A DNA stretch of 64,000 bases from Effrenium voratum (taxonomy: Eukaryota; Sar; Dinophyceae; Suessiales; Symbiodiniaceae). Where the stretch lies: positions 728,501 through 792,500 of the forward strand of contig CAUJNA010001724.1 of NCBI GenBank assembly GCA_963377175.1. Direction: 5' to 3'. Positions 42,500-53,254 of the stretch are shown here, one piece after another; positions within the stretch are counted from its first letter, which is position 1; each line of letters starts with the position of its first letter. The translations under genes were made by a program, and so were the position numbers. The notes under the pieces were generated by a model. It was given only the letters and a program-made list of their open reading frames with translations. It searched no databases and was not told where the DNA came from.

Positions 42500-43026
42500 A
42501 AGGTCCTCCATTGTACGGGTGTCCCATATTTTTTGGCCGCTACTCTGGCGCGTCCATTGTTGAGGGGGGGGCGTTTATTCATCAAGTGCCAACATTAAGT
42601 GGAAAATAACCAGGCTTGCTAACACCCTCCCAGAGAAGCACAAGCTTGGAGTGGGTTTGGCTCCACCTCTCAACTTGCGAGACCCTGTTGTCCCGCCAAT
42701 GAGGGCGCAAGGCTGCCACTGAAAAACTGGGTCTCTAGTGAGTCTAACCTGGCAACAACTTGGAAACTTACCACTCAGACATGAGAAGGAGCGAGAGAGT
42801 TGAGTGGGCGCTGCTTGCCTTGGTCAAACCGCCCCTTTGGCGACCGGTGGCCCCACGTTGCCCGCATGCATGAACTTTATCAAGGAACTTCTCCTGTATT
42901 TCCCAATGCCAATTCTTCCCAGATTTGGCAAATATAACAAATACAAGGATGACAATAGAACACCTCAAGACTTCGCAATCCAAGTCGTGACCATGATTCA
43001 GTCGGTAGGATTGCAAGGATTCAAAT

Positions 43027-43131
43027 GGCTGTAGGTTAAAAAAAAAGGGTACCCAAAATAGAATCCCGGTAAATGGAAACGTGGACAAAACTCTACGGTG
43101 CCCCTGATGGTTTATGTTTGACCCATACCCA
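43027..43131 (+). repeat. TIR-C family element
   Basis: TGGCTGTAGGTTAAAA ... TTTGACCCATACCCA. Confidence 0.78.
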
Positions 43132-43324
43132 AACACATGGATGCAGGATTGCCTCCTGCTGACGCATGGGAGTTTCAATTCGTACGAAGAACATCAGCCT
43201 CAAACAAGTGCTCGAATTTACACTTCATGGGGAATCCGCGGACTCCAATTTTCGCTGGAAGAAAATCATCTACCCCGCGCACAGCTGCGTACTAACATGA
43301 CCCCAAAATGATTCGCCACGTCAC

Positions 43325-43372
43325 CGCAATGTGACCATCCTCGAAGGCAACAAAGGAGTGGTATGCCCAATC
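43325..43372 (-). CDS. Small exon, unidentified gene
   Basis: Sixteen codons DWAYHSFVAFEDGHIA, phase 0 to 0. Acceptor GGGCCAG|GAT, donor ATTGCG|GTGACG. A TIR-A copy begins 28 bp away. Confidence 0.58.
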
Positions 43373-43399
43373 CTGGCCCATGGCAGGCAAAGACCAAGG

Positions 43400-43628
43400 C
43401 TAGGTCCTCCAGTAGAGAGGTTAGAATAAGGGTACCAACTTTTTTCTGTTGTCTATTTTAGCAGGGGAACCCTCCCAACCAAAGAAGGGGTTGAGAACAT
43501 AGACGTCCTTTCAGGGGAAATAGATGGATATCCCTGGCAGATGCTTAAATTACCAGGTAAACCAGGGGAACCCATCCTATTGTCCTCCCAAAGCAAGCAA
43601 AAAGGGCACCAATCGCTGGGGGACCTAG
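43400..43628 (+). repeat. TIR-A element interrupted by about 110 bp
   Basis: Normal ends. Between about 43500 and 43610 foreign sequence (ACGTCCTTTCAGGGG...AAAGCAAGC) splits the right half. An orphan right end (CACTACTGGGGGACCTA) lies at about 43727-43741. Confidence 0.85.
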
Positions 43629-43859
43629 TTTACCTTCCGGCAACATAGAAGTGGATGGTCCATGGCACACCTTTGGTTGATTCTCAGGTGAGTCCCAATC
43701 AAAACCCAGTATTAAAAAGGCAGGGCACTACTGGGGGACCTAAAAGAGAACCATGGGCTTTCAAGGTCCTTCCAAGCACAGGCTTGCTTCGAGTCAGCAA
43801 AACACAACGAGGTCCATGATGGACACGTGAAGCAAGCGACAGCTTGCGTCTCGTTTAAC

Positions 43860-44070
43860 AAAGAAAACAAAAATAAAGAAATAATTAAACAACAAAAAAT
43901 ACTATCAATAATAATAATGATAATACTAATAACAATAATAATAATAATAATAATAATAACACTAAAAACAAAAATAATAATAATACTAATAACAATAACA
44001 ATAATACTATTAGTAATACTAATAATGTTAATAATAATAAAATAATATTAATGATAATATATATATAACA
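43860..44070. repeat. AT-rich (AAT)n microsatellite
   Basis: AATAATAATACTAATAAC runs. Confidence 0.95.
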
Positions 44071-44220
44071 TCCGAAGACAAGCCAAACATGCAAACAATG
44101 TCAAGGAACGGACGATTGACTCATACGTCGCAGTGGGTAACCCCGAATTTATTTCTTGGCAGCAGGCAATATTGACCCATTCATGGGGCAAGTCTTGCAA
44201 CCCCCTTTGCGGAAATCACT

Positions 44221-44353
44221 CTAGGGGGTGATTCCAACCATTCTTTTCAACCATCCTTCTTTTCAAAATCCGGATCCGTTTTTCCTGGGTGTCTGGAGGT
44301 TTTATAGAAAGATCCGGTTCCCTAAAAAGAATGTACATGGAAGGCACCCTTAG
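44221..44353 (+). repeat. TIR-H family element
   Basis: CTAGGGGGTGATTCC ... GGCACCCTTAG; a TIR-E fragment follows inverted at about 44379-44428. Confidence 0.8.
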
Positions 44354-44523
44354 AGAAATATGTTTGTTTTGTTTCCCCCTGTTGGGAATCAAAGAGACTC
44401 GATTTCACTACTGGACATTTTCCTCACTACTGGAAGGTAACCCTAACTCGGGACCCGGGTCGGATTTAGATCAAGTCGGTTGGCCATTCTCTGCACGGCA
44501 TGGAGACGCGATGTGGACAGGGA

Positions 44524-44639
44524 CTAGGTCCAGTAGAGAGGTTAGAATAAGTTGGTACCGTTTCTTTCTTCTGTGGTCTATTTTAGTGGGGGACCCCTCC
44601 CCCAAAAAGGGGTAAAAGGGCACCTAGCTGGGGACCTAG
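44524..44639 (+). repeat. TIR-A family element
   Basis: CTAGGTCCAGTAG / AGCTGGGGACCTAG. Confidence 0.9.
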
Positions 44640-44801
44640 GAGACATGTACACACCTTGGGTGCTGTAGATCGCCCAGCCCAATAGCGGTAGAGACACGTA
44701 ATCGTGCTGCATTCGCATTCCTTCTACGCAATAGAGCCTTTGAGCTTGAATCCAAAAAACACAAGTCCGTGGTGTCTACAATGCTAGTTGTACATCCATC
44801 A

Positions 44802-44936
44802 CTGGGCTGCCCGGCTGCCCGTTTTCGGATCCCCTGCTAAAAGTGAACAACTTTTAGTGGGTTTAATGAGTTTAATGGAAACCCCCACTAAACACAAAAC
44901 GCTCAAAAGCTAAGGGGACGGCTGGGAGCCACCAAG
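44802..44936 (+). repeat. TIR-F family element
   Basis: CTGGGCTGCCCGGCTGCCCG (5' part duplicated) ... GGCTGGGAGCCACCAAG. Confidence 0.82.
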
Positions 44937-45417
44937 ATCAAGCATACTGTCAATCCTGAACAAACTCATTTTCCGGCTGCGAGGTCAATCTCAATACATT
45001 TGAGCAACCGGGGTCAGGATCACACCACCAAAACTGACAGGGCTGACCATCCTTAATTCGGGGTAGACAAGCCGACAGAACTACGGCCTTTTGGAAGTGG
45101 ACATGTCAGGCGCCATTCGAACAAACAGGTTGGCTCTTTGCATGTCGACACACACCCCAGGTCAAGCTGGCTGCTAAGCTCTTTCCTTCGACATGAACTG
45201 CGATACTGGGTTGATCCACAAAACGGGCAGTTGGAAAATCTTGGCGAAAGCACTGTGAAGAACAAGTACTCTCAAATTCCAGTCAGTGCTAAGACATTAT
45301 CAAATGAGAAAATATTTCACTCGTGACCAATTCACTTTAAAACCAACAAGGGACAACAAAGTACATTACTTTCAGCAAAATGAAGTCATTCAAACTCCCC
45401 TAAGCTGGGCATTCATC

Positions 45418-45519
45418 TGGGCTATCCTCAGATCCCCCGCTAAAAGTTTAACTTTTGGTGGGTTAAATGGTAAACACTAGAAAGCTAAAAGACTAAGGGG
45501 ATGGCTGGGAGCCACCAAG
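45418..45519 (+). repeat. TIR-F family element
   Basis: CTGGGCTATCCTCAGATCC ... GGCTGGGAGCCACCAAG. Confidence 0.82.
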
Positions 45520-45714
45520 TCATGGCAAGAGGCTCATCACTGGTCAATATGAAGTGGCTTGGTGCCCCGGAAGGTTGTCTCTGTGAATCCTTTTTTGAGC
45601 CGTGTCTCAGCCCAGTGAAGATCTGCGTCTATTCGCGCGGGTACTGCGCAAGGCAGAGGCGTCTGACGCAACGTATCCATCGATTTGCAATCGCACACCA
45701 TGTCCGCGCTGTCC

Positions 45715-45895
45715 TGACATCCCCTGCGGACTGTTTAACTCTTAGTGGGTTAAATGGAGATCCCCCTATTAAGCACAAAAACAAAACGAAGGAACCGGAA
45801 ATCCCCCATTAGGAACCCAAATTCTGAAGCCAAAGGAACCGGAAATCCCCATTAAGCACTAAAAACCTAAAAGACAAAGGAACTGAATGGCTGGG
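45715..45895 (+). repeat. TIR-F element with internal duplication
   Basis: CCCCTGCGGACTGTTTAAC start. GGAACCGGAAATCCCC is repeated about 60 bp apart before AATGGCTGGG. Confidence 0.65.
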
Positions 45896-46018
45896 CTTGC
45901 CAGTCGACCGCGAACGGAGGTCCGCGTGTCCTGGTACTTGGGCGGCCACCAGCTCTTGGACGCCGTCTCCGCCAAGAAGCTGCCGTGGACCACACTGCAG
46001 GGCCCACACACGTCAGGC
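45893..46018. CDS. GC-rich exon candidate, strand undecided
   Basis: Plus reading RVSWYLGGHQLLDAVSAKKL ends at a strong GC donor (CAG|GCAAGT). Minus reading FLAETASKSWWPPKYQDTR has acceptor CCTGCAG|TG and donor CTG|GCAAGC. Both have GC-ending codons. Confidence 0.42.
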
Positions 46019-46021
46019 AAG

Positions 46022-46135
46022 TAATTACTCGGCTGCTCTCTGCTCCCCTGCGAAAAGTTTAACTTTTAGTGGTTTGATGGAAAACCCATAAGTTGGAATG
46101 AATGAATCAGTCCTAACATCCAAGCAAAATGAACC
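46022..46135 (+). repeat. TIR-F family element, variant
   Basis: GCTGCTCTCTGCTCCCCTGCG, AAAGTTTAACTTTTAG core, same 3' half as 32698. Confidence 0.75.
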
Positions 46136-46137
46136 AA

Positions 46138-46236
46138 AGGTTAGTATGCCTAGTTAAGAGCCACTGAACGGAGACATATATAACCATGGCGTTGTGGGTT
46201 GTAACCAGGCTTACCAACCACTTACTTGTCCCGTTA
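46138..46236. repeat. TIR-G family element
   Basis: GGTTAGTATGCCTAGTT ... AACCAGGCTTACCAACC. Confidence 0.82.
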
Positions 46237-46439
46237 AGCAGGGGTGCTGGCACGTAGCGCCTATCTGGACTTCCTTCTTGGAACTGAATCTTTCGCGAGC
46301 TGCTTTGCAGAGCTTTCACCAAGCTGCATTTACCAAAGGGACCATTTAACAAGACGAAGAAGGTGAAGGTAAGCTGATAAGCTGTCAAAAAAAGCACGCA
46401 TCAACAACAAAACAGAAACCGACAAAGACAGGGAGAACT

Positions 46440-46484
46440 CAGAAACAAACAGAGACAAACAAACAAACACTCGCACAGACCGAG

Positions 46485-46526
<42 letters not shown>

Positions 46527-46760
46527 GCAGGCAGGCAGGCAGGCAGGCAGACAGGCAGGCAGACAGACAGACAGACAGACAGAGACAGACAGATTGACAG
46601 CCACAGACAGACAAACACACAAACAAACAAACAAACAAACACGCAAACACACAAGCAAGCAGACAAAACAAAGGAAAACAAAAACAACACAAAACCAAAC
46701 AACAAACGAACAAACAAACACACAAGCAAACACACAAGCAAACACACAGGCAAGCGCAAC
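46440..46760. repeat. (ACAG)/(AAAC) microsatellite
   Basis: GACAGACAGACAG, GGCAGGCAGG and AAACAAACA runs. Confidence 0.97.
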
Positions 46761-46784
46761 ACAATGCAACACCGCGCAGTGCAC

Positions 46785-46826
46785 AACAACGACGACGACG
46801 ACGACGACCACAACAACAACAACAGC

Positions 46827-46897
<71 letters not shown>

Positions 46898-46953
46898 CGA
46901 CAACAACGACAACAACGACAACAACGACAACAACGACGACGACGACGACGACG

Positions 46954-46996
<43 letters not shown>

Positions 46997-47225
46997 GGAC
47001 AAGAACAATAACAACAAGAACAACAAGAACAACAAGAACAACAAGAACAAGAACCAGAACCAAAACCATAACAAGAACCAGAAGCAGAACCAGAACAAGA
47101 ACCAGAGCAAGAACAAGAACAAGAACAAGAACAATAATAATAACAACAACAAGAACAACCACAAGAACAACCACAAGAACAACACGAAGAACAATAATAA
47201 CAAGAATAACAAGAATAACAACAAC
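46785..47225. repeat. (AAC)n / (GAC)n microsatellite
   Basis: About 440 bp of AAC with GAC and AAGAAC variants. It produces very long spurious frames (poly-Cys, -Val, -Leu on minus; poly-Asn, -Thr on plus). Confidence 0.98.
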
Positions 47226-49020
47226 GCACCGTCATGCTGTTAGCGCGCGCGCCAAAAGTCTGGAATCCCACTGGAATGAGCGCGCAACGTGCTGAAATCA
47301 CTGTTTTTCCTCAGGGATGCAGCGTCACGCCTCCTGGACGTCAAAAAGCCAGCTATTATCTTTGCTGGCCACCAGAAATTCGCGTGGGCAGCACCCAAGC
47401 ACGCTTGAGCGGGTGTGCTTACCATGTGCCGGCATGTGTGCAGTCATGACATGATGCACTTGAGCGGGTGTGCTTACCATGTGCCGGCATGTGTGCAGTC
47501 ATGACATGATGCACTTGAGCGGGTGTGCTTACCATGTGCCGGCATGTGTGCAGTTATGACATGATGCACTTGAGCGGGTGTGCTTACCATGTGCCGGCAT
47601 GTGTGCAGTTATGACATGATGCACTGAGCGGGTGTGCTTACCATGTGCCAGCATGTGTGCAGTCATGACATGATGCACTTGAGCGGGTGTGCTTACCATG
47701 TGCCGGCATGTGTGCAGTTATGACATGATGCACCTGAGCGGGTGTGCTTACCATGTGCCGGCATGTGTGCAGTTATGACATGATGCACTTGAGCGGGTGT
47801 GCTTACCATGTGCCGGCATGTGTGCAGTTATGACATGATGCACTTGAGCGGGTGTGCTTACCATGTGCCGGCATGTGTGCAGTTATGACATGATGCACTT
47901 GAGCGGGTGTGCTTACCATGTGCCGGCATGTGTGCAGTTATGACATGATGCACTTGAGCGGGTGTGCTTACCATGTGCCGGCATGTGTGCATTTATGACA
48001 TGATGCACTTGAGCGGGTGTGCTTACCATGTGCCGGCATGTGTGCAGTTATGACATGATGCACTTGAGCGGGTGTGCTTACCATGTGCCAGCATGTGTGC
48101 AGTCATGACATGATGCACCTGAGCGGTGTGCTTACCATGTGCCGGCATGTGTGCAGCATGACATGATGCACAGTGCTTATGCACATGATGCATGAGCGGG
48201 ACATGATGCACTTGAGCGGGTGTGCTTACCATGTGCCGGCATGTGTGCAGTCATGACATGATGCACTTGAGCGGGTGTGCTTACCATGTGCCGGCATGTG
48301 TGCAGTTATGACATGATGCACTTGAGCGGGTGTGCTTACCATGTGCCGGCATGTGTGCAGTATGACATGATGCACCTGAGCGGGTGTGCTTACCATGTGC
48401 CGGCATGTGTGCAGTCATGACATGATGCACCTGAGCGGGTGTGCTTACCATGTGCCGGCATGTGTGCAGTCATGACATGATGCACCCATGTGCTTACCAT
48501 GTGCCAGCATGTGTGCAGTTATGACATGATGCACTTGAGCGGGTGTGCTTACCATGTGCCGGCATGTGTGCATTTATGACATGATGCACTTGAGCGGGTG
48601 TGCTTACCATGTGCCGGCATGTGTGCATTTATGACATGATGCACTTGAGCGGGTGTGCTTACCATGTGCCGGCATGTGTGCAGTTATGACATGATGCACT
48701 TGAGCGGGTGTGCTTACCATGTGCCTGCATGAGTGCAGTTATGACATGATGCACTTGAGCGGGTGTGCTTACCATGTGCCTGCATGTGTGCAGTTATGAC
48801 ATGATGCACTTGAGCGGGTGTGCTTATCACATGAAGGAAAACATGACGAACCCCTGCGGAAAGGCGGTCTTTCGGGCACAATGCGTGCCTCTTGACGTCA
48901 ACAAAACCTGACCCGTTGAATCCCTGAGGAAAACCAGCATTTGGAGCACGTTGCGCGCTCATTACAGGGGGATTTCCTGCGTTCGGCGCGCGCGCCAACA
49001 GCAGGACGGAGGGAGGGAAC
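47226..49020. mobile_element. Inverted-repeat-flanked minisatellite unit
   Basis: About 130 bp at 47226-47355 reappears inverted at about 48890-49018; shared words include GCTGTTAGCGCGCGCGCC against its complement, ATGAGCGCGCAACGTGCT, and CCTCAGGGAT. The 55-bp array fills the inside. It resembles a large TIR element whose interior is a tandem repeat. Confidence 0.8.
47408..48830. repeat. 55-bp minisatellite, about 26 units
   Basis: Unit CTTGAGCGGGTGTGCTTACC + ATGTGCCGGCATGTGTGCAG + TTATGACATGATGCA, highly uniform, with a scrambled patch near 48110-48200. Confidence 0.98.
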
Positions 49021-49024
49021 AACA

Positions 49025-49181
49025 ATTACAAGAAGGACGAGAAGAACAAGAAGAACAAGAAGAATAAGAATATCAACAATAAGATAAGAACAAGAAGAAC
49101 AGCACGAAGAATAACAAGAAGAAGAACGAGAAGAAGAACAAGAAGAACAAGAATAAGAACAAGAAGAAGACAAATACTAAT

Positions 49182-49236
<55 letters not shown>

Positions 49237-49290
49237 GCAACAACAGCAACAACAGCAACAACAGCAACAACAGCAGCAGCAGCAGCAGCA

Positions 49291-49334
<44 letters not shown>

Positions 49335-49335
49335 G

Positions 49336-49392
<57 letters not shown>

Positions 49393-49480
49393 ACAACAAC
49401 AACAGCAACGACAACAACCACAACAACAACAACAACAACAACCACCAACAACAACAACAGCAACAACAAAAACGAAACAA
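49025..49480. repeat. (AAGAAC)/(AAC)/(AGC)n microsatellite
   Basis: AAGAACAAG, then AAC, CAGCAACAG and GGCAAC runs. Poly-Val/Cys/Leu frames are artefacts. Confidence 0.98.
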
Positions 49481-49629
49481 CCAACCAAACACAATGCAAC
49501 GCCAAAACACTTGCACAAACAGGCAAGCCTGTTTACAAGCAAACAAGCGAACCAACAAGCATCACACCACAACACAACATGAAACCGGCAAATCAACCAA
49601 CACACGCAGACACATATAAAGTATAAATA

Positions 49630-49800
49630 AGCCAACACACCAACCAACCAAGCAACCAACCAACCAACCAAGCAAGCAAGCAAGCAAGGAAGCAAGGAAG
49701 CAAGGAAGCAAGGAAGCAAGGAAGCAAGGAAGCGAGGAAGCAAGGAAGCAAGCCTGCCACCCAGCCAGCCGGCCAGCGAGCCAGCCAGCCAGCAAGCACG
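49630..49800. repeat. (AAGC/AAGG)n microsatellite
   Basis: CAAGCAAGCAAGGAAGCAAGG runs followed by CCAGCCAG. Confidence 0.96.
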
Positions 49801-49953
49801 AAGGAAGCACAAAAGCACAAAAGCACACAAGCACAAACACGCAAACACTCAAACACACACCTAGATTTCTCCCCAGGGAGAGGCGAATTCACATTGAAGC
49901 GCGTGTCTTTCGAGTCAACCACATGTGATGGCTTCCCTCTAGATTCGAAAACG

Positions 49954-50125
49954 TTACGAAGATCCAACATGAAGCACAGCAAGAGAAACAAGGGCCACAA
50001 GGGCGATTACAAAACTGGCAGGTGTGTCACCAGGCGTCCCTGGTACTATCCTCAAGTCACGGAGCGCTTTGTTGGATGGAGCTCCACAGGCCTGCTCCAT
50101 CATTTTGCACAAGATCAGGAACTCC
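49954..50125 (-). CDS. Exon candidate with membrane helix
   Basis: Minus frame APSNKALRDLRIVPGTPGD then SFVIALVALVSLAVLHVG. GAGCAG|GCC and ATA|GTACC could bound a smaller exon. The + strand is also open. It lies downstream of the ABC-like exon and might belong to it. Confidence 0.42.
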
Positions 50126-50360
50126 GCACAAACACAAACACAAACAAAACACAAACACACAAACACACAAACACAAGCACAAGCACAAGCACAAGCACAA
50201 ACACAAACACACACACAAACACCAACACACAGACAAGCAATGAAACAAACAAAGAAACACACAAAGCAAATCAAACAATCAAACAAGCAAACAAACAAGC
50301 AAACAAACAAACAAACAGACAAACGGACGGACTAACAAACCGACAAGCAAACACACATAA
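50125..50360. repeat. (ACAAAC)/(AAGC)n microsatellite
   Basis: ACAAACACAAAC and CAAGCAAACAAAC runs. Confidence 0.96.
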
Positions 50361-50458
50361 TAAACAAAGCAACCGCACCAGCTATTGGGTCCCGACTTGG
50401 GAATCTTTGGAATCAAGTTGTTGTGCCTTGGCTCATGGATCAAGAAGTGCTACCCAAA

Positions 50459-50582
50459 TGGCCATGGGTCAAAAGGCCGTCCCCCCAGTGAACATCCCAA
50501 TCCAACTACTAAAATAGCCTAAAATGGGCGGTGAATTCGCCTACCCCAAAATGGGATCCCATTGGTGTTGACCCACGGCCAT
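50459..50582 (+). repeat. TIR-D family element
   Basis: TGGCCATGGGTCAAAAGG ... GTTGACCCACGGCCAT. Confidence 0.85.
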
Positions 50583-50682
50583 CTGCCAAATGGGGGGGGT
50601 TCCCATCTACCCTCCACAACAACTGGGGACCCGTTCAAATACCAGTTCCCACCTGCTATGGCTTACCTGACAAAGAGTTCAC

Positions 50683-50782
50683 CCGTAACATGACAGTCAT
50701 CCCAATCCCCACTAAAATAGGTTCCAAAATGGGTGAAAAGCACCTACCCCAAAATGGGATCCCATTGGTTTTGACCCACAGT
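50683..50782 (+). repeat. TIR-D family element, left end changed
   Basis: CATCCCAATCCCCACTAAAA ... GGTTTTGACCCACAG. Confidence 0.75.
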
Positions 50783-50860
50783 GAAATCAACAATCCTGGT
50801 GGGTCAATGAAAACAATTTGCGATCCGATCGCGGGGCCGGTGCCTGCAGTGGCCGTGGCC

Positions 50861-50972
50861 CAGTCTCCTCAACAGGCCGCTGGCCTTCTCCCGCAGAAAG
50901 ATTTCCTCAGCCAGAGGCCAGGCGGCGATCGCGGCATCTAGACTGACGCACAAAAGGGCCGCGCGCGCGATT
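50861..50972 (-). CDS. Exon of an ABCG-type ABC transporter (membrane domain)
   Basis: Reads ARAALLCVSLDAAIAAWPLA, then EEIFLREKASGLLRR. ABC2-membrane domains of the ABCG family carry 'FP.ER.(V/I)FLRE(R/K)ASG.Y' after a hydrophobic helix, which this matches at EEIFLREKASGL. Acceptor TTGCAAG|AAT; a GC donor after GAGACTG is likely. The minus frame stays open upstream through another hydrophobic stretch. The nucleotide-binding exons were not found. Confidence 0.62.
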
Positions 50973-51190
50973 CTTGCAAGGGAGAAGATCGAAAATCCAA
51001 GTGAGAAACAGATTCCAAACGAGCAGCCTGCGATTAAACATGGCCATTCCATCAATCTCACGGCACAAAAATGCCATGTGCGCGATGCCTGCCCAAGCAA
51101 GCGAACGGTGCTGGAGAGACACACCCACCTGTAGTTGCAACCCAGGATTAACAACCCCCCCCAATTGGATGAGTAGGGTCCCGTGTCATT

Positions 51191-51303
51191 CGGCCATGGG
51201 TCAAAATCCCAAACCTCCAGTGAACATCCCAATCCCCACTAAAGACTAAAATGGGTGGTGCACCTACTCCGAAATGGTACCATTGGTTTTGACCCACAGC
51301 CAT
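51191..51303 (+). repeat. TIR-D family element
   Basis: CGGCCATGGGTCAAAATCC ... TTTTGACCCACAGCCAT, near-consensus. Confidence 0.88.
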
Positions 51304-51309
51304 TTTACA

Positions 51310-51770
51310 GAGAGCATACTTTTGGAGGTCCACCCGCATTTCTCATCGGCGCCAACACACACCAACAAGGTGAATCAACGAATCACCAACACGACTCAAC
51401 TCACAGTGTGGCATATTGCAAACCTGAGCATTTGACCAACATCCGTTTAATCATTGTGTGTGTTTTCTACTTGTGCAATTTCATGGTTTCTTAATTGAGT
51501 GGAACACCTTGAGACCATAACGCCACCGGATTTCACCAGGAAGTTAAACATGCACAGTCTTCAGCATGTAGATGTAACACGAACACACCAACACAGCGAA
51601 ACATACATAGACTCACAGCTTTGTGGTGCTGTCCACTCAATCTGCACGCACCTTGAAGCTTCGCGTTTGTTGTCATGGCCTGCAGTGTCCACATTGAACT
51701 TCAGCAAACATGTTTTGGAATCGGTTTTGCAAAGCGCAGAGTTGATTTCCAAATGTCACCGAGTCACCTT
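51310..51770. other. Spacer, no supportable exon
   Basis: No repeat family or splice-bounded frame recognised. Confidence 0.35.
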
Positions 51771-51776
51771 GCAATG

Positions 51777-51905
51777 CACGGTGGCAAAATCCGTTTCGCA
51801 CCACCGAAGAAAACCTGGAGTGATTCAATGCCCCTGTCAATACCAGCAAACAATGGTTCCACCCATGGCTTGACAGTGGTGCGAACGGATTCCGTCCATC
51901 CACAG
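51777..51905 (+). repeat. TIR-B family element
   Basis: CACGGTGGCAAAATCCGTTTC ... GGATTCCGTCCATCCACAG. Confidence 0.82.
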
Positions 51906-52055
51906 CATCAATGGCGATCTGTGCAAAACATGGAAAACCTGCCTCACGCTGCAAAGCTCCGGCAGTTGCAGCCTCAAAACCTAGGCCTGGACTGGACTGA
52001 AATGCAATGGTGGTGTGTCACACCTGCTCTCAGACCCCTGTATATATACATATAT

Positions 52056-52156
52056 ATGGGTGTGGCTCAAAATTAAACAGGAGGGGTTACGAGGTTTCGG
52101 TCCATGTTTCCACTTACCAGGGTTCCATTTTGGTACCGGATTTTGGAGCCACAGCG
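52056..52156 (-). repeat. TIR-C family element, inverted
   Basis: TGGGTGTGGCTCAAAATT ... CGGATTTTGGAGCCACAG. Confidence 0.85.
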
Positions 52157-52159
52157 TCT

Positions 52160-52940
52160 TGCTGCCTGAGCGTCAAGCCCTTGCAAACTAGTTGAATTCC
52201 TTCGTGAAAAGCTAGCCTTTCCAAACAAGCAAAAAAGGAGTGTGCTGCTAGAGCATGCTAGAGCAGGGTGCAGCCCGTGGATACTGGACATGCTTAGCAA
52301 GGAAATTAGGCTTCCCCAATGTGTCAATCATTTCCCATCCTGGTGTTGGCTATGTCCTGATTTCCCTCCTTCCGCGACAAGGTGGTTTCTAACTCTACTC
52401 CTGGCATGATTCCTGTACCAGTCACATTTCAACCAGATGCTCCCAAGCAATAATCGGGTGACATGTTGCTCTTTGAAAGAACAAAACGTCACAATCTAGA
52501 ACATGTACTCGTTTCCCCACATGAGGGATTGAGGGCGCCTGAGTAGTGGAACATGTTATTCTTAACCTGGGGTTGGGCTCCGTACGCCTCACGGAAAAAT
52601 GGTTCCCATCATCCGAATTGGTCTCAGACCAAAGTGGAAGCTGGAAGCTGGCTATTTACCAGCCAAAACGGCAAGAACAACTCTAGGCGTAGAACCACAC
52701 AGGGGCTTGCAACCGGTTGACGTCACCCTCCATTCTGGGGTGTCATTTTGAGGCTACCCTTTTGTGTGGGCTTGCAAAAAGGGAAGGCAACAACCACCCG
52801 GCTTGTTTTTTGGGGGGATCCTAAAAGCAAGCACACGCCCGTGTTTACCCCTTTTGTGTGGCTTTTAAAGGGAAGCCAAGAGGAATGCCACTGGGGAGGG
52901 ACGCAAACAAAAAAAGGCACAGACCCATTTTGGGAGTTTT
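52160..52940. other. Spacer with eroded elements
   Basis: CATTCTGGGGTGTCATTTTGAGG ... GGGAAGCC repeats near 52730-52880. No exon supported. Confidence 0.4.
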
Positions 52941-52948
52941 CAAGCAAC

Positions 52949-53048
52949 TTCCATTTGGTTAAGGCCCTAGGAAAACAAAGTCCAGTAGTGATGAATTCCT
53001 TTTAAAACCAACAAGGGGAAAAAATGTAATATTCATTTCAGCAAATGG
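52949..53048 (+). repeat. TIR-E family element
   Basis: TTCCATTTGGTTAAGGCCC ... TTTCAGCAAATGGA. Confidence 0.85.
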
Positions 53049-53054
53049 AGGGCA

Positions 53055-53124
53055 AGGATCATCGCAGAGCTTCTTGGCAGAGATCTCGTCCATGAAGAGA
53101 GGTCCGCTGCTGCCCGTGTACTGG
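53055..53124 (-). CDS. Exon candidate, unidentified
   Basis: After GCGTTCAG|G reads RQYTGSSGPLFMDEISAKKL. GC-rich, directly beside a TIR-E element. The frame remains open upstream to about 53160. Confidence 0.5.
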
Positions 53125-53254
53125 CGCCTGAACGCCCGCATCCGAACGCGGCCCATGCTCACGCCTTAAGTCTTTGCATCCCTTGGGTGTCTTCTTCCCC
53201 AAACAGCGAAGCATTGGGGTTCTAACTTGAGGTATAGAGAATGGGAAAGTGTGA

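Larger units (their letters stand above)
41645..42626. mobile_element. TIR-G-like ends about 0.9 kb apart
   Basis: Left: ATTAGTAAGCCTGG...TAATGTTGGCACTTGAT (41655-41722). Right: ATCAAGTGCCAACATTAAG...CCAGGCTTGCTAAC (about 42577-42620). The halves of a TIR-G element are separated by 0.85 kb; the inner edges are themselves complementary. Confidence 0.65.

Noticed and set aside
46285..46375. P-loop (Walker A) in the minus reading LNGPFGKCSLVKAL
   Set aside because: Spacing is wrong for GxxxxGK[ST], and the + strand is equally open with a GTAAGC donor.
46330..47301. Reading frames of 230-320 codons rich in Cys, Val, Leu, Thr or Asn
   Set aside because: They run through (AAC)n/(GAC)n and (ACAG)n microsatellites; composition is fixed by the repeat in every frame.
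47408..48830. CRISPR-like array
   Set aside because: The 55-bp units are directly tandem with no unique spacers, and the setting is eukaryotic.
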